Source of the DNA: Brassicibacter mesophilus
GTDB lineage: Bacteria > Bacillota > Clostridia > Tissierellales > Proteiniboraceae
Length of the DNA stretch: 64,000 bases
Assembly (NCBI RefSeq): GCF_050433385.1
Contig: NZ_JBNPXI010000019.1
Location: 33,170 to 97,169 of the forward strand
Direction: 5' to 3'
Part shown: one piece after another, positions 16,915-25,193 of the stretch
Position numbering within the stretch: the stretch's first letter is position 1
Layout of the letters: the number at the start of each line of letters is the position of its first letter
The notes under the pieces: generated by a model
Told to the model about the DNA's origin: nothing
What the model saw: only the letters and a program-made list of their open reading frames with translations
The model's database searches: none
Program-made: the position numbers and the translations under genes

Positions 16915-19167
16915 ATGAATAGACGGCTTAAGAGTTTGAAATATTTACCTGGTATGTTCTGTGGAGTTATCAGCTCTAGTTTGATTGAAACAAATAATAA
17001 TCCGTTAAAAGGAATAATTTCTGATGTTTTAAATGATGGAGGATGTTATATATGCGTATATAATTCTCCAGAAGGTCTTGTGGAAAAGAAGAATGTAATT
17101 AAATCATGGGGTATGGATTATGAATCGCTTATAGAGAATGGGAAATTAGTAATGATTTCAGCTGAAAAAATATATTTGTGGGACAATAAGTTTGATGTAG
17201 ATAGCATTTTAGAGTATTATGATGATCTGATAAAAAAGTGCTACGATAATGGCTATCATAAAATAATAATTCACAGCGTAAGAGATGACTTTTATTTTAG
17301 AAGAACAACGATTGAGCAGCTCTATCAATTTCATAAAAAAATAAAGAGTCTGGCTAAAGATAAAGAAATTATGATCTTTACAAAATATATGTTTGATAAT
17401 TTTACTGAAGAGCATTTTTATAAATTATTTTCCTTGCATGATATGTTTGTTATAAATAATTATGATACTATATATTCCTATGGACCTGAAAAGTTCAAAG
17501 AAATTGAAACTTTATTCAGATTTTTAAAAAGCGACATTGTTGATAGGAATGCACTATACAGAGAAAAGAACAAGCTTGAGCTTATAAATGAGCTTATACT
17601 AGACATGTCATATATGCAGAGTGGAAATGAACTTCTGAATACATCGCTAAAGAAGTTAACTGATATAGTTGGAGTTGATTTTGGCTATATTATAAGCCTA
17701 ATGGGCGAAAATGACAGTAAAGATATTATCGGGAGATATAATTTACCTTATGGATTTTTAGAAGAACTATCGAAAATTAAATATGATAAAAACAACACAT
17801 TAGAAGTTTCGAGTAATGGTGTAACTATTGAAACATCAACAAGATTCAAGGAACTGCAAAAGGCTCATATAAGCAAGAAATACGGAATAAAGACGGTAAT
17901 AAAAATACCTATAAAAGGAAAAGAAAAGGATATAAATGCACTAATACTGTTGTTTTCTAGTAAAGATTCAGTTCTTTTTAATGAACACATGCCTTTTTTA
18001 GAGGCGGTAGGAAGTACAATGCTTGCGTTATTTAAAAAGCAAAAAGATAATGAAGAGTACCATAATGGACTAATCAAAGCAGAAAAGTTAAGAGCATTAG
18101 GCGAGTTAGCTGGAGGAATTGCACATGATTTTAACAATTTGTTGACAGCAATACTAGGTTTTTCTCAGATTGCTTTAACAAAGCAATTAGATAAAGAGAT
18201 AAAGGAATATTTTGAAATAATATACAAATCTGCATTAGACGGAAAAGCTATAGTGGATAAAATACAGAGCTTTAACCGAAAGCACTACAACAATATTCGT
18301 GCACCACACTTATTAAACTCTATAGTTGAAAGCAGCATTGAAATGGCAAGACCCAGGTGGAAAAATACATATGAGAGCAATGGAATTAGGTTAGAAATGA
18401 TAAGAGAGCTTAACTCTAAAAGTGAGATATACTGTAATGAACATGAAATAAGGGAAGTGGTGCTAAATATTTTGATGAACGCTATGGATGCAATGGATAA
18501 TGGAGGTTTTTTGATTATTAAAACATATGATAAAGCTAATAAAGTCTTTATCGAAATACAAGATACAGGAACAGGTATATCTCATGAAATCAGGGAGAAG
18601 ATTTTCGAACCATTTTTTAGCACAAAAGAGGCTAGAGGAACAGGACTTGGACTTAGTATTGTTAGAAGAATAGTTGAAGATCATGATGGGGATATAGAGT
18701 TAGAAAGCGAACTAGGGTATGGTTCTAGATTTAAGATATCTTTTAATAAGCATAAATCAGATAAAAAGATAGATAAAATAAATACTAAAACAAATGAGCT
18801 GATGAAATTTGACAATTTGAAAGCACTCGTTATTGATGATAAAGAGCAAGTTGGAGGAACTATTGTTAAAATGCTTGATGTTATAAATGTAAAAGCAGAA
18901 ACTGAGCTGCATAGTGGAGAAGTTATGGATAGGCTGTCAGAATGTAAATATGATATAATAATATGTGATCTTGCTATGCCTGTTATGAATGGAATAGAAG
19001 TAGCAAAGTTTGTAAAATATAGATATCCAGATATTAAATTCATATTGATGACTGGATGGCCTGGTGGATTGCAGGAAGACACGATAAGATATATCGACTA
19101 TGTATTACATAAACCATGTACTATTGATGAATTAGCTTCAGCTGTAAATAGCGTAATCTTATCTTGA
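16915..19167 (+). CDS. Cytosolic hybrid histidine kinase (MEDS-GAF-HisKA-HATPase-REC)
   Basis: A 750-residue soluble sensor kinase with no membrane helix. Residues 1-200 ('LPGMFCGVISSS' to 'MFVINNYDT') fit the MEDS sensory domain. A GAF domain spans about 220-370. The kinase has its H-box at H404 ('GGIAHDFNNLLTA'), N-box 'NILMNAMDAMD', and G-boxes 'DTGTGI' and 'GTGLGLSIV'. The C-terminal receiver has D685 in 'IICDLAMP', the acidic pair in 'VIDDKEQ' and 'HKPC'. HDFNN-type kinases often pass phosphate to their own receiver and then to a diffusible partner; no partner is adjacent. The amidohydrolase gene starts 38 bases downstream and may be co-transcribed. Confidence 0.9.
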   Translation: MNRRLKSLKYLPGMFCGVISSSLIETNNNPLKGIISDVLNDGGCYICVYNSPEGLVEKKNVIKSWGMDYESLIENGKLVMISAEKIYLWDNKFDVDSILEYYDDLIKKCYDNGYHKIIIHSVRDDFYFRRTTIEQLYQFHKKIKSLAKDKEIMIFTKYMFDNFTEEHFYKLFSLHDMFVINNYDTIYSYGPEKFKEIETLFRFLKSDIVDRNALYREKNKLELINELILDMSYMQSGNELLNTSLKKLTDIVGVDFGYIISLMGENDSKDIIGRYNLPYGFLEELSKIKYDKNNTLEVSSNGVTIETSTRFKELQKAHISKKYGIKTVIKIPIKGKEKDINALILLFSSKDSVLFNEHMPFLEAVGSTMLALFKKQKDNEEYHNGLIKAEKLRALGELAGGIAHDFNNLLTAILGFSQIALTKQLDKEIKEYFEIIYKSALDGKAIVDKIQSFNRKHYNNIRAPHLLNSIVESSIEMARPRWKNTYESNGIRLEMIRELNSKSEIYCNEHEIREVVLNILMNAMDAMDNGGFLIIKTYDKANKVFIEIQDTGTGISHEIREKIFEPFFSTKEARGTGLGLSIVRRIVEDHDGDIELESELGYGSRFKISFNKHKSDKKIDKINTKTNELMKFDNLKALVIDDKEQVGGTIVKMLDVINVKAETELHSGEVMDRLSECKYDIIICDLAMPVMNGIEVAKFVKYRYPDIKFILMTGWPGGLQEDTIRYIDYVLHKPCTIDELASAVNSVILS

Positions 19168-19205
19168 TGTTTATTTAAATTATAGAATTTTTAGGGGGGC
19201 TTTTT

Positions 19206-20366
19206 ATGTTACTGATTAAGAATGCTAAAATTTATACTATGGCAGACAAAAATTATGAGAATGGAAGTATCCTAATTGAAAATGGCAAGATAAAAGAAAT
19301 AGGAAATGATATTGTAGCGCCGTTAGATACCGAAGTCATTGATGCGGAAGGAAGAATGGTTACCCCAGGGTTTATAGATGCTCATTGTCATCTTGGAATG
19401 TGGGAAAGTGGCATTGGATTTGAGGGTGATGATGGAAATGAAATGGTTGATCCTGTAACGCCTCATTTAAGAGCAATAGATGGTATTAATCCAATGGATA
19501 TAAGCTTTAAAGAGGCATATGAAGGGGGAGTAACATGTGCTGCAACAGGTCCAGGAAGTGCCAATGTTGTTGGAGGGCAATTTGCTGCTATAAAGACTTA
19601 TGGAGATAGGGTAGACGACATGATAGTAAAGGAGCCTCTAGCTATGAAGATAGCTTTTGGCGAGAATCCAAAAAGGGTATATAGCAATCAAAAAAAATCC
19701 CCTATGACTAGAATGGCTACAGCAGCTGTACTTAGAGAAACTATTATTAAAGCAAAGAGATACGCAGAAAAACTTGAAAAATCTAAGGACGATCCTTCCA
19801 AAGCTCCTGAGTTCGACATGAAAATGGAAGCTATGGTCAAGGTTATAAGAAAAGAAATCCCTTTAAAAGCTCATGCTCATAGAGCTGATGATATATTTAC
19901 TGCTTTAAGAATAGCAAAGGAGTTTGATTTGGACATTACTTTAGATCATTGTACCGAAGGGCATTTAATAGCCGAGCATATTGTTGAAGAGGGTAAATAT
20001 GCCATTGTTGGACCTAGTTTGACTGATAGATCTAAATTTGAATTAAGAAACTTGACATTTGAAACACCTGCGGTATTACAAAAAGCAGGAGTAAAGATAG
20101 CTATAATGACAGATTCACCTGTTATACCACTGCAATATCTTCCGCTTTGTGCAGGATTGGCAGTAAAATCAGGGCTAGATGAAATAGAAGCACTGAAAGC
20201 TATAACTATAAATGCAGCGGAAATTCTTGGCATTAACGACAGAGTTGGAAGCATAGAAGTAGGTAAGGATGCTGATATAGTAATATTTGATGGAAATCCT
20301 CTTACAGATATAGACTGCAAAACATTTGCTACAATAATCGATGGAAAAATTATATATAAAAGATAA
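19206..20366 (+). CDS. Amidohydrolase, imidazolonepropionase-like
   Basis: A 386-residue metal-dependent hydrolase of the amidohydrolase superfamily. Visible metal-site elements are HxH in 'GFIDAHCHLGMWE', later histidines in 'LKAHAHRADD' and 'TLDHCTEGHL', and the catalytic aspartate region 'AIMTDSPVIP'. The C-terminal 'GSIEVGKDADIVIFDGNPL' closes the composite beta domain. The substrate is unknown; prolidase-like, carnosinase-like and imidazolonepropionase-like members look alike. It is cytosolic. ATG 19206 is behind TAGGGGGGC. It could be co-transcribed with the upstream kinase. Confidence 0.88.
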   Translation: MLLIKNAKIYTMADKNYENGSILIENGKIKEIGNDIVAPLDTEVIDAEGRMVTPGFIDAHCHLGMWESGIGFEGDDGNEMVDPVTPHLRAIDGINPMDISFKEAYEGGVTCAATGPGSANVVGGQFAAIKTYGDRVDDMIVKEPLAMKIAFGENPKRVYSNQKKSPMTRMATAAVLRETIIKAKRYAEKLEKSKDDPSKAPEFDMKMEAMVKVIRKEIPLKAHAHRADDIFTALRIAKEFDLDITLDHCTEGHLIAEHIVEEGKYAIVGPSLTDRSKFELRNLTFETPAVLQKAGVKIAIMTDSPVIPLQYLPLCAGLAVKSGLDEIEALKAITINAAEILGINDRVGSIEVGKDADIVIFDGNPLTDIDCKTFATIIDGKIIYKR

Positions 20367-20422
20367 TTGACAAAATAATACTTGTATGAAATAATTAAAC
20401 TGTAAATTAAATATTTTTATAA

Positions 20423-20537
20423 TCTTCAGGGCAGGGTGTAATTCCCGACCGGCGGTATAGTCCGCGAGCTGCTTTTGCAGTTGACTTGGTGAGATTCCAA
20501 GACCGACAGTAAAGTCTGGATGGAAGAAGGTTAGAAA
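20423..20537 (+). promoter_or_regulatory. FMN riboswitch (RFN element) controlling ribU
   Basis: The conserved RFN core is easy to read: 'AGGGCAGGGTG', 'ATTCCCGACCGGCGGT', then 'GAGATTCCAAGACCGACAGT' and 'GTCTGGATGGAAGAAG'. Binding of FMN is expected to favour the downstream terminator and so reduce RibU synthesis. Confidence 0.97.
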
Positions 20538-20577
20538 GTTTAATCTAGTGTATGCTAGGTTGACTATCTTGATATTC

Positions 20578-20607
20578 AAGCCCTGATACGATGCTTCAGG
20601 GCTTTTT
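20578..20607 (+). terminator. Riboswitch-controlled terminator before ribU
   Basis: AAGCCCTGA (20578-20586) pairs with TCAGGGCTT (20596-20604), followed by T. The 3' arm repeats the aptamer's own P1-like 'TTCAGGGC' at 20425-20432, so the 5' arm AAGCCCTGA could also pair with the aptamer start, giving a plausible switch. Confidence 0.88.
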
Positions 20608-20654
20608 AGCGTCTAATGGCTCTGAAGAGAAATATAATACTTGGAGGGGTTATT

Positions 20655-21257
20655 ATGTTGACAATGAAACAGAAAATATCTACAAGAATGATGACCAAAA
20701 TATCGGTATTATCAGTAATTGCATTTATAATAATGTATATAGAGATACCACTTTGGTTTACTCCAACATTTCTTAAGATTGACTTGAGCGATTTACCAGC
20801 GCTTATTGGAGCTTTTTCACTAGGTCCCGTTGCAGGAGTATTGATAGAACTAATAAAGAACATACTTCATATAGCTATAAAGGGGACTTCAACAATGGGA
20901 GTTGGAGAGCTTGCTAACTTTATAGTTGGAAGTGTATTAGTGTTTACTTCTGGCTATATATACAGTAAAAATAAGAGCTTTAAAATGGCTGTTATTGGTA
21001 TGATAGCAGGAACAATAGTAATGACCTTAATTGCTTCAGTGATGAATTACTACTTACTTATACCATTCTATGCGAAGCTGTATGGGATGCCTATACAGGC
21101 ATATGTTGAGCTTGGTGCTAAGGTAAACAAATTTGTAGTAGACTATAGAACATTTATATTGTTTGGAATAGTTCCTTTCAACTTTGCAAAAGGTGTATTA
21201 GTTTCGCTAGTTACTTTGCCTCTTTATAAAAGAGTATCTCCAGCACTTCATAGATAA
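20655..21257 (+). CDS. ribU: Riboflavin ECF transporter substrate-binding protein RibU
   Basis: The membrane S-component that binds riboflavin and works with a shared EcfAA'T energising module, which is not in this window. The 200-residue product has about six membrane helices and the family segments 'IMYIEIPLWF', 'KIDLSDLPALIGAFSLGP' and 'ELIKNILH'. ATG 20655 is behind CTTGGAGGGG; earlier in-frame codons lie before the ribosome site. The FMN riboswitch directly upstream confirms the assignment. Confidence 0.95.
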   Translation: MLTMKQKISTRMMTKISVLSVIAFIIMYIEIPLWFTPTFLKIDLSDLPALIGAFSLGPVAGVLIELIKNILHIAIKGTSTMGVGELANFIVGSVLVFTSGYIYSKNKSFKMAVIGMIAGTIVMTLIASVMNYYLLIPFYAKLYGMPIQAYVELGAKVNKFVVDYRTFILFGIVPFNFAKGVLVSLVTLPLYKRVSPALHR

Positions 21258-21261
21258 GAGA

Positions 21262-21329
21262 GAATATTAATAAAAAAGAACGGCAAAATCTCATTAGCAT
21301 TTTCTTATCTTTTCTATTCATATATATAT
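21262..21329 (-). repeat. MITE-like element, internally deleted copy 3
   Basis: About 65 bp that consists only of the two ends of the 275-bp element found at 21941-22215 and 29942-30216. The left end reads GAATATTAATAAAAAAGA (17 of 18 matches to the intact terminal repeat). The right end reads GCAAAATCTCATTAGCAT, then TTCTTATC, then a near copy of the terminal repeat. About 205 bp of interior are missing. Orientation matches copy 1. Confidence 0.75.
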
Positions 21330-21347
21330 ATTTTTTTGAAATAGAAA

Positions 21348-21371
21348 GCATCTCAATTTGAGATGCCTTTT
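21348..21371 (+). terminator. Terminator downstream of ribU
   Basis: GCATCTCAA pairs with TTGAGATGC, followed by CTTTTT. Confidence 0.85.
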
Positions 21372-21453
21372 TGTGTGCTTAGGGCACTTGTATATCCACT
21401 GTAAAGTGGATATAATATTTTTAAAGCCTAGAGAGAAGGAAAGGATGAAGTAA

Positions 21454-21921
21454 TTGTTTAAAATTATTATAAACAGTGTTGAAGCCACAGAAAAGTTAGG
21501 AGAAAATATAGGAAGGTTACTTAATGGTGGAGAAATAATATGTATGACAGGAGATTTAGGTGCGGGAAAAACTACTTTATCTCAATCAATAGCAAAAGGA
21601 CTTGATGTAGATGAATATGTTACAAGTCCCACATTTACTATTATAAACGAATATGAAGGAAGATGCCCATTATACCACTTTGACGTATATAGAATAAATG
21701 ATATAGATGAAATGTATGATTTAGGATATGAAGAATATTTTTATTCAGATGGTGTGACAATTATAGAATGGGCTAATATAATAGAAGATATTTTACCAAA
21801 AGATAAACTTTATATAGAGATAAAAAAAGGAAGTTCAGCAGACGAGAGAGAAATCTTGATATCTGGATATGGGGATGAATATGAAAGGATAATAGAAGGT
21901 TTACATGAAATGTATAAATAG
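21454..21921 (+). CDS. tsaE: tRNA t6A biosynthesis ATPase TsaE
   Basis: Required with TsaB and TsaD to place threonylcarbamoyl on A37 of ANN-decoding tRNAs. The 155-residue protein has the P-loop 'GDLGAGKTT', then 'SPTFTI', 'YHFDVYRI' and 'IIEWA', all characteristic. The start is TTG at 21454 behind AAGGATGAAG. tsaB follows, but a MITE-like copy occupies the 331-base gap, whereas these genes are often tightly packed in Firmicutes. Confidence 0.95.
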   Translation: MFKIIINSVEATEKLGENIGRLLNGGEIICMTGDLGAGKTTLSQSIAKGLDVDEYVTSPTFTIINEYEGRCPLYHFDVYRINDIDEMYDLGYEEYFYSDGVTIIEWANIIEDILPKDKLYIEIKKGSSADEREILISGYGDEYERIIEGLHEMYK

Positions 21922-21940
21922 TTAGATTCCCAAAAAGCAG

Positions 21941-22215
21941 CTTTTTAATAAAATAAAAAAGAACACTCATGTGACGAAGATCTTGAGAAAATTATAGGTT
22001 TAATAACAAAAAAATCTTAAAATTTGCAAACTCGCTCCGAAATACACTCCGCTCAGACATAATGGAGTTCCAGAAATCTACGATTTCGTTGTAACTCCTT
22101 AGCTAGTGTAGGTTGAGTTTCATAAATATAAAAGCAGATTTTTATGTTGCTTTCGCCTAGTTATCTTAGCAAAATTTCATGAGCATTCTCTTATCTTTTT
22201 TATTTGTATTCAAAT
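21941..22215 (-). repeat. MITE-like palindromic element, copy 1
   Basis: 275 bp between tsaE and tsaB. Its reverse complement aligns along its whole length with 29942-30216, at roughly 85% identity by eye. Shared blocks include GATAAGAGAATGCT, AATCTGCTTTTATATTTAT, CTAAGGAGTTACAAC, CATTATGTCTGAG and GAGTTTGCAAATTTTAAG. The right terminal repeat (22194-22215) differs from the intact one at two positions; the left one (21941-21962) is worn, with 15 of 22 matching. It has no coding capacity. Confidence 0.88.
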
Positions 22216-22252
22216 TTAAACATTAATTTAATATTTAGGAGATGAATAAAAT

Positions 22253-22975
22253 ATGAAAGTACTTGCTATTGATACATCTAGTATTGTAGCAACCTGTGCG
22301 ATACTTGATGATGATAAGCTACTTGCTGAATACATATTAAATCAAAAAATGACTCATTCACAAACTATAATGCCCATGATAAAGGAAATGTTAGATAGCT
22401 GTAATCTAAAACCAGAAGATATTGATGTATATGCCGCTGCTCAAGGACCAGGTTCATTTACTGGTCTAAGAATAGGTATTGCTACTATAAAAGGCTTGGC
22501 TCATGCAACTAATAAATCTGTAATAGGAGTACCTACTCTTGATGCATTAGCTTTTAATCTGCCGTTTAGTGAAGGTATTGTAGTACCTATAATGGATGCA
22601 AGAAGAGATAGAGTATTTACTGGAATATATAAATGGTCCAGTGGAGGCCTGTGCATGCTTATGGAGCAGAGTGTATTAGAGGTAGATGAACTTATTCAGA
22701 TATTAAAGGAAAGAAGTGAAAATATAGTTTTTAATGGTGATGGAACTCTTGTATATAAGGATAGATTAATCAAAGAACTAGGAGATAGAGCTATTTTTGC
22801 ACCAAAGTCTACTAACATGGCCAGAGCGGCTTCTGTAGCAGAGCTTGCAATGGCAAAAGCAACAGAAGGAAATACAGATGACTTATTTGATTTGGCGCCA
22901 AATTATTTGAGAGAATCTCAAGCTCAAAGAGAATATAATAATAGAAATAGCTGTTGTGGTGTTAAAAATGAGTAA
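22253..22975 (+). CDS. tsaB: tRNA t6A biosynthesis protein TsaB
   Basis: The inactive ASKHA-fold partner of TsaD. The 240-residue protein has 'LAIDTSSIVATCAI', 'MTHSQTIMPMI' and 'AAQGPGSFTGLRIGIATIKGLA', all diagnostic for TsaB (YeaZ). ATG 22253 follows TAGGAGATG. Its end overlaps the start of rimI by eight bases. Confidence 0.95.
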   Translation: MKVLAIDTSSIVATCAILDDDKLLAEYILNQKMTHSQTIMPMIKEMLDSCNLKPEDIDVYAAAQGPGSFTGLRIGIATIKGLAHATNKSVIGVPTLDALAFNLPFSEGIVVPIMDARRDRVFTGIYKWSSGGLCMLMEQSVLEVDELIQILKERSENIVFNGDGTLVYKDRLIKELGDRAIFAPKSTNMARAASVAELAMAKATEGNTDDLFDLAPNYLRESQAQREYNNRNSCCGVKNE

Positions 22976-23411
22976 TATACTGGTTAGAGAAATGGAAGAA
23001 AAAGATGTAGACGGAGTTCTTAGAATAGAGGAACTGTCGTTTACGACACCGTGGTCGAAGGAAGCATTTGTTCTGGAGATTACAACTAATAAATTAGCTA
23101 AATATGTAATTGCAGAAAGAGATGGACATATAGTAGGATACGGAGGAGTATGGTTAATAATAGATGAAGGTCATATAACAAACATAGCTGTTGAGTCCCA
23201 GTACAGAGGACAAGGTATAGGTAATTTTCTTGTAGAAAAGCTAATAGATATTTGCAAGGAGAGAGGAATAACTAGTCTGACTTTAGAGGTTAGGAAGTCG
23301 AATATAGTAGCACAGTCATTGTACAAGAAATACGGATTTAAGGAATGTGGCATAAGACCTGGGTATTATTCAGATACAAAAGAAGATGCAATAATCATGT
23401 GGAAAGAGTAA
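22968..23411 (+). CDS. rimI: Ribosomal protein S18-alanine N-acetyltransferase RimI
   Basis: A GNAT acetyltransferase of 147 residues. The acetyl-CoA-binding motif 'VESQYRGQGIGNFLVEKL' and the RimI-like 'LEVRKSNIVAQSLYKKYGF' and 'GIRPGYYSDTKEDAIIM' are clear. I chose ATG 22968, giving 'MSNILVREMEEKD', the normal N-terminus. The upstream in-frame GTG at 22956 would add four residues inside tsaB. Translation is probably coupled to tsaB. tsaD, the usual next gene, is displaced by about 7 kb. Confidence 0.92.
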   Translation: MSNILVREMEEKDVDGVLRIEELSFTTPWSKEAFVLEITTNKLAKYVIAERDGHIVGYGGVWLIIDEGHITNIAVESQYRGQGIGNFLVEKLIDICKERGITSLTLEVRKSNIVAQSLYKKYGFKECGIRPGYYSDTKEDAIIMWKE

Positions 23412-23422
23412 GCAAGTAGGAA

Positions 23423-23456
23423 CAAGCAAGTTAGGATGGTCCTTGCTTGCTTTTTT
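23423..23456 (+). terminator. Terminator after rimI
   Basis: CAAGCAAG (23423-23430) pairs with CTTGCTTG (23442-23449), followed by CTTTTTT. Confidence 0.9.
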
Positions 23457-23558
23457 GTTTTTACTTGAATGTTATTCAGCCTACAAGTAAACAATACTAA
23501 ATAAAGAAGAAATGAGTATTTTAAGGAAATATTCAATTTATAGGAGGAGGGATAATGC

Positions 23559-24839
23559 ATGAGTAAGGATAAGCATTATACTATTAGAGATTCTAGTAAT
23601 ATATCTAAAACAAAGAAAATTATATTAGGGATACAACATACATTTACAATGTTTGGTGCCACAGTTTTAGTTCCTATTATCACTGGACTTGATATTTCTG
23701 TATCTTTATTTTTAGCAGGTGTAGGCACACTAATATTTCACTTTATTACTAAAAGAAAGATACCTGCTTTTCTAGGGTCTTCGTTTGCTTTTATAGCACC
23801 GATGCTTGCAGTATTGGCTTTAAAAACTGGAATAACTGATGTTGCAGAAGCACTTTCAAATGGACAGGGGGCTCAGGTTGCAGAGGGGTTAGCTTACGCA
23901 AGAGGGGGAATAGTAGTAGCGGGACTGATTTATCTTATACTAGCTGTGCTAATATATTTTTTTGGTATAGAAAAGATAATAAAATTTTTTCCACCAGTTG
24001 TTACCGGACCTATAATAATAGTAATAGGACTAAAGCTTGCTCCTACAGCTATAGACATGGCTTCAAATCATTGGGGCCTTGCAATTATAAGCTTTTTGAT
24101 AGTAACAATTGTAAGTGTTTTTGCAAAAGGATTTTTAAAGGTTGTTCCAGTCATAATTGGATTAATAGGTGGATATATTGTTGCTGTATTTATTGGTAAT
24201 GTAGATTTTACACCTATTACGATTGCTCCAGTTTATGGACTTCCTAAGTTTGCTCTCCCAAAGTTTGATTTTTCAACTATCATGATTGTTGCTCCTATAG
24301 CATTAGCTACAATGATAGAGCATATAGGAGATGTACTTGCAATCGGTTCTACAGTTGAAAGAGATTTTATAAAAGACCCAGGTCTTCACAGAACATTAGT
24401 TGGTGATGGTGTAGCAACAGCTGTTTCTGCAATGTTTGGTGGTCCTGCAAATACAACTTATTCTGAAAATACAGGAGTATTAGCACTTACTAGAGTATGG
24501 GATCCATTGATAATGAGAATAGCAGCCATATTTGCAATTATTCTTGGTCTAAGTCCTAAGCTTGGTGCAGTTATCAGCACTATTCCTACAGCAGTAATTG
24601 GAGGAATATCTATAGTTCTATTTGGTATGATTGCTGCAATAGGGGCTAGAACACTTGTTGAAAATCAAGTAGATTTCACAAGTTCAAGAAATCTAATCAT
24701 TGCAGCAGTTATATTGGTTCTTGGTCTAGGTGGGGCTACACTTCCAATCAAATTAGGGAGATTGGATTTTACATTAGAGGGAATGGCATTGGCAGCAATA
24801 ATAGGTATCATATTAAACAAGTTACTGCCAACAGAATAA
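23559..24839 (+). CDS. NCS2 family nucleobase permease (uracil/xanthine type)
   Basis: A 426-residue membrane transporter with about 12-14 helices. The N-terminal 'ILGIQHTFTMFGATVLVPIITGLD' is the classic NCS2 start. 'FLGSSFAFIAPML' and 'GPANTTYSENTGVLALTRVWDP' are substrate-site segments of the uracil/xanthine permease branch. 'PANTTYSEN' favours a uracil permease, but the substrate is not proven. ATG 23559 is used; an ATG four bases earlier opens only three codons. No riboswitch or PyrR-type leader is visible. It interrupts the usual rimI-tsaD pairing. Confidence 0.9.
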   Translation: MSKDKHYTIRDSSNISKTKKIILGIQHTFTMFGATVLVPIITGLDISVSLFLAGVGTLIFHFITKRKIPAFLGSSFAFIAPMLAVLALKTGITDVAEALSNGQGAQVAEGLAYARGGIVVAGLIYLILAVLIYFFGIEKIIKFFPPVVTGPIIIVIGLKLAPTAIDMASNHWGLAIISFLIVTIVSVFAKGFLKVVPVIIGLIGGYIVAVFIGNVDFTPITIAPVYGLPKFALPKFDFSTIMIVAPIALATMIEHIGDVLAIGSTVERDFIKDPGLHRTLVGDGVATAVSAMFGGPANTTYSENTGVLALTRVWDPLIMRIAAIFAIILGLSPKLGAVISTIPTAVIGGISIVLFGMIAAIGARTLVENQVDFTSSRNLIIAAVILVLGLGGATLPIKLGRLDFTLEGMALAAIIGIILNKLLPTE

Positions 24840-25193
24840 CTGCAAATAGTGGTAGATTAAAATGTGAATTAAGCATGAATAGCATAGGCTTGCAATCAAT
24901 TATACTATGATTATTTTCCCAATTTGATATAATGAGTATTAAGATTGATTTCAGCTTTTAGATAAGTGTAAGGCAAGTGTGGACAGGCAGGAGTGTAGTG
25001 GTGATGTATTAGGCTTTTTTTGTTTTTGACCTCAATTGTTAATTTTTTATTAAGATTAGAATATTTTGAAGGAAAATGAAGTATCTTTATCTAAATATTA
25101 GTCTATTATTTAAGTAGGCTTAAATTGCTTACTGAGAGTTTATTTTATGCAATGCCATAAGGCATGATGAAAGAAATATGGGGAGGTAAAATT
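24840..25193 (+). other. Intergenic region with no clear content
   Basis: No gene or structured RNA recognised. A possible -10 TATAAT occurs at 24928-24933 without a matching -35. A short T-rich stretch follows at 25015-25027 without a good hairpin. Confidence 0.4.

Noticed and set aside
20591..20776. 61-codon open frame overlapping the ribU start.
   Set aside because: Out of frame with ribU, no ribosome site, and begins inside the riboswitch terminator.
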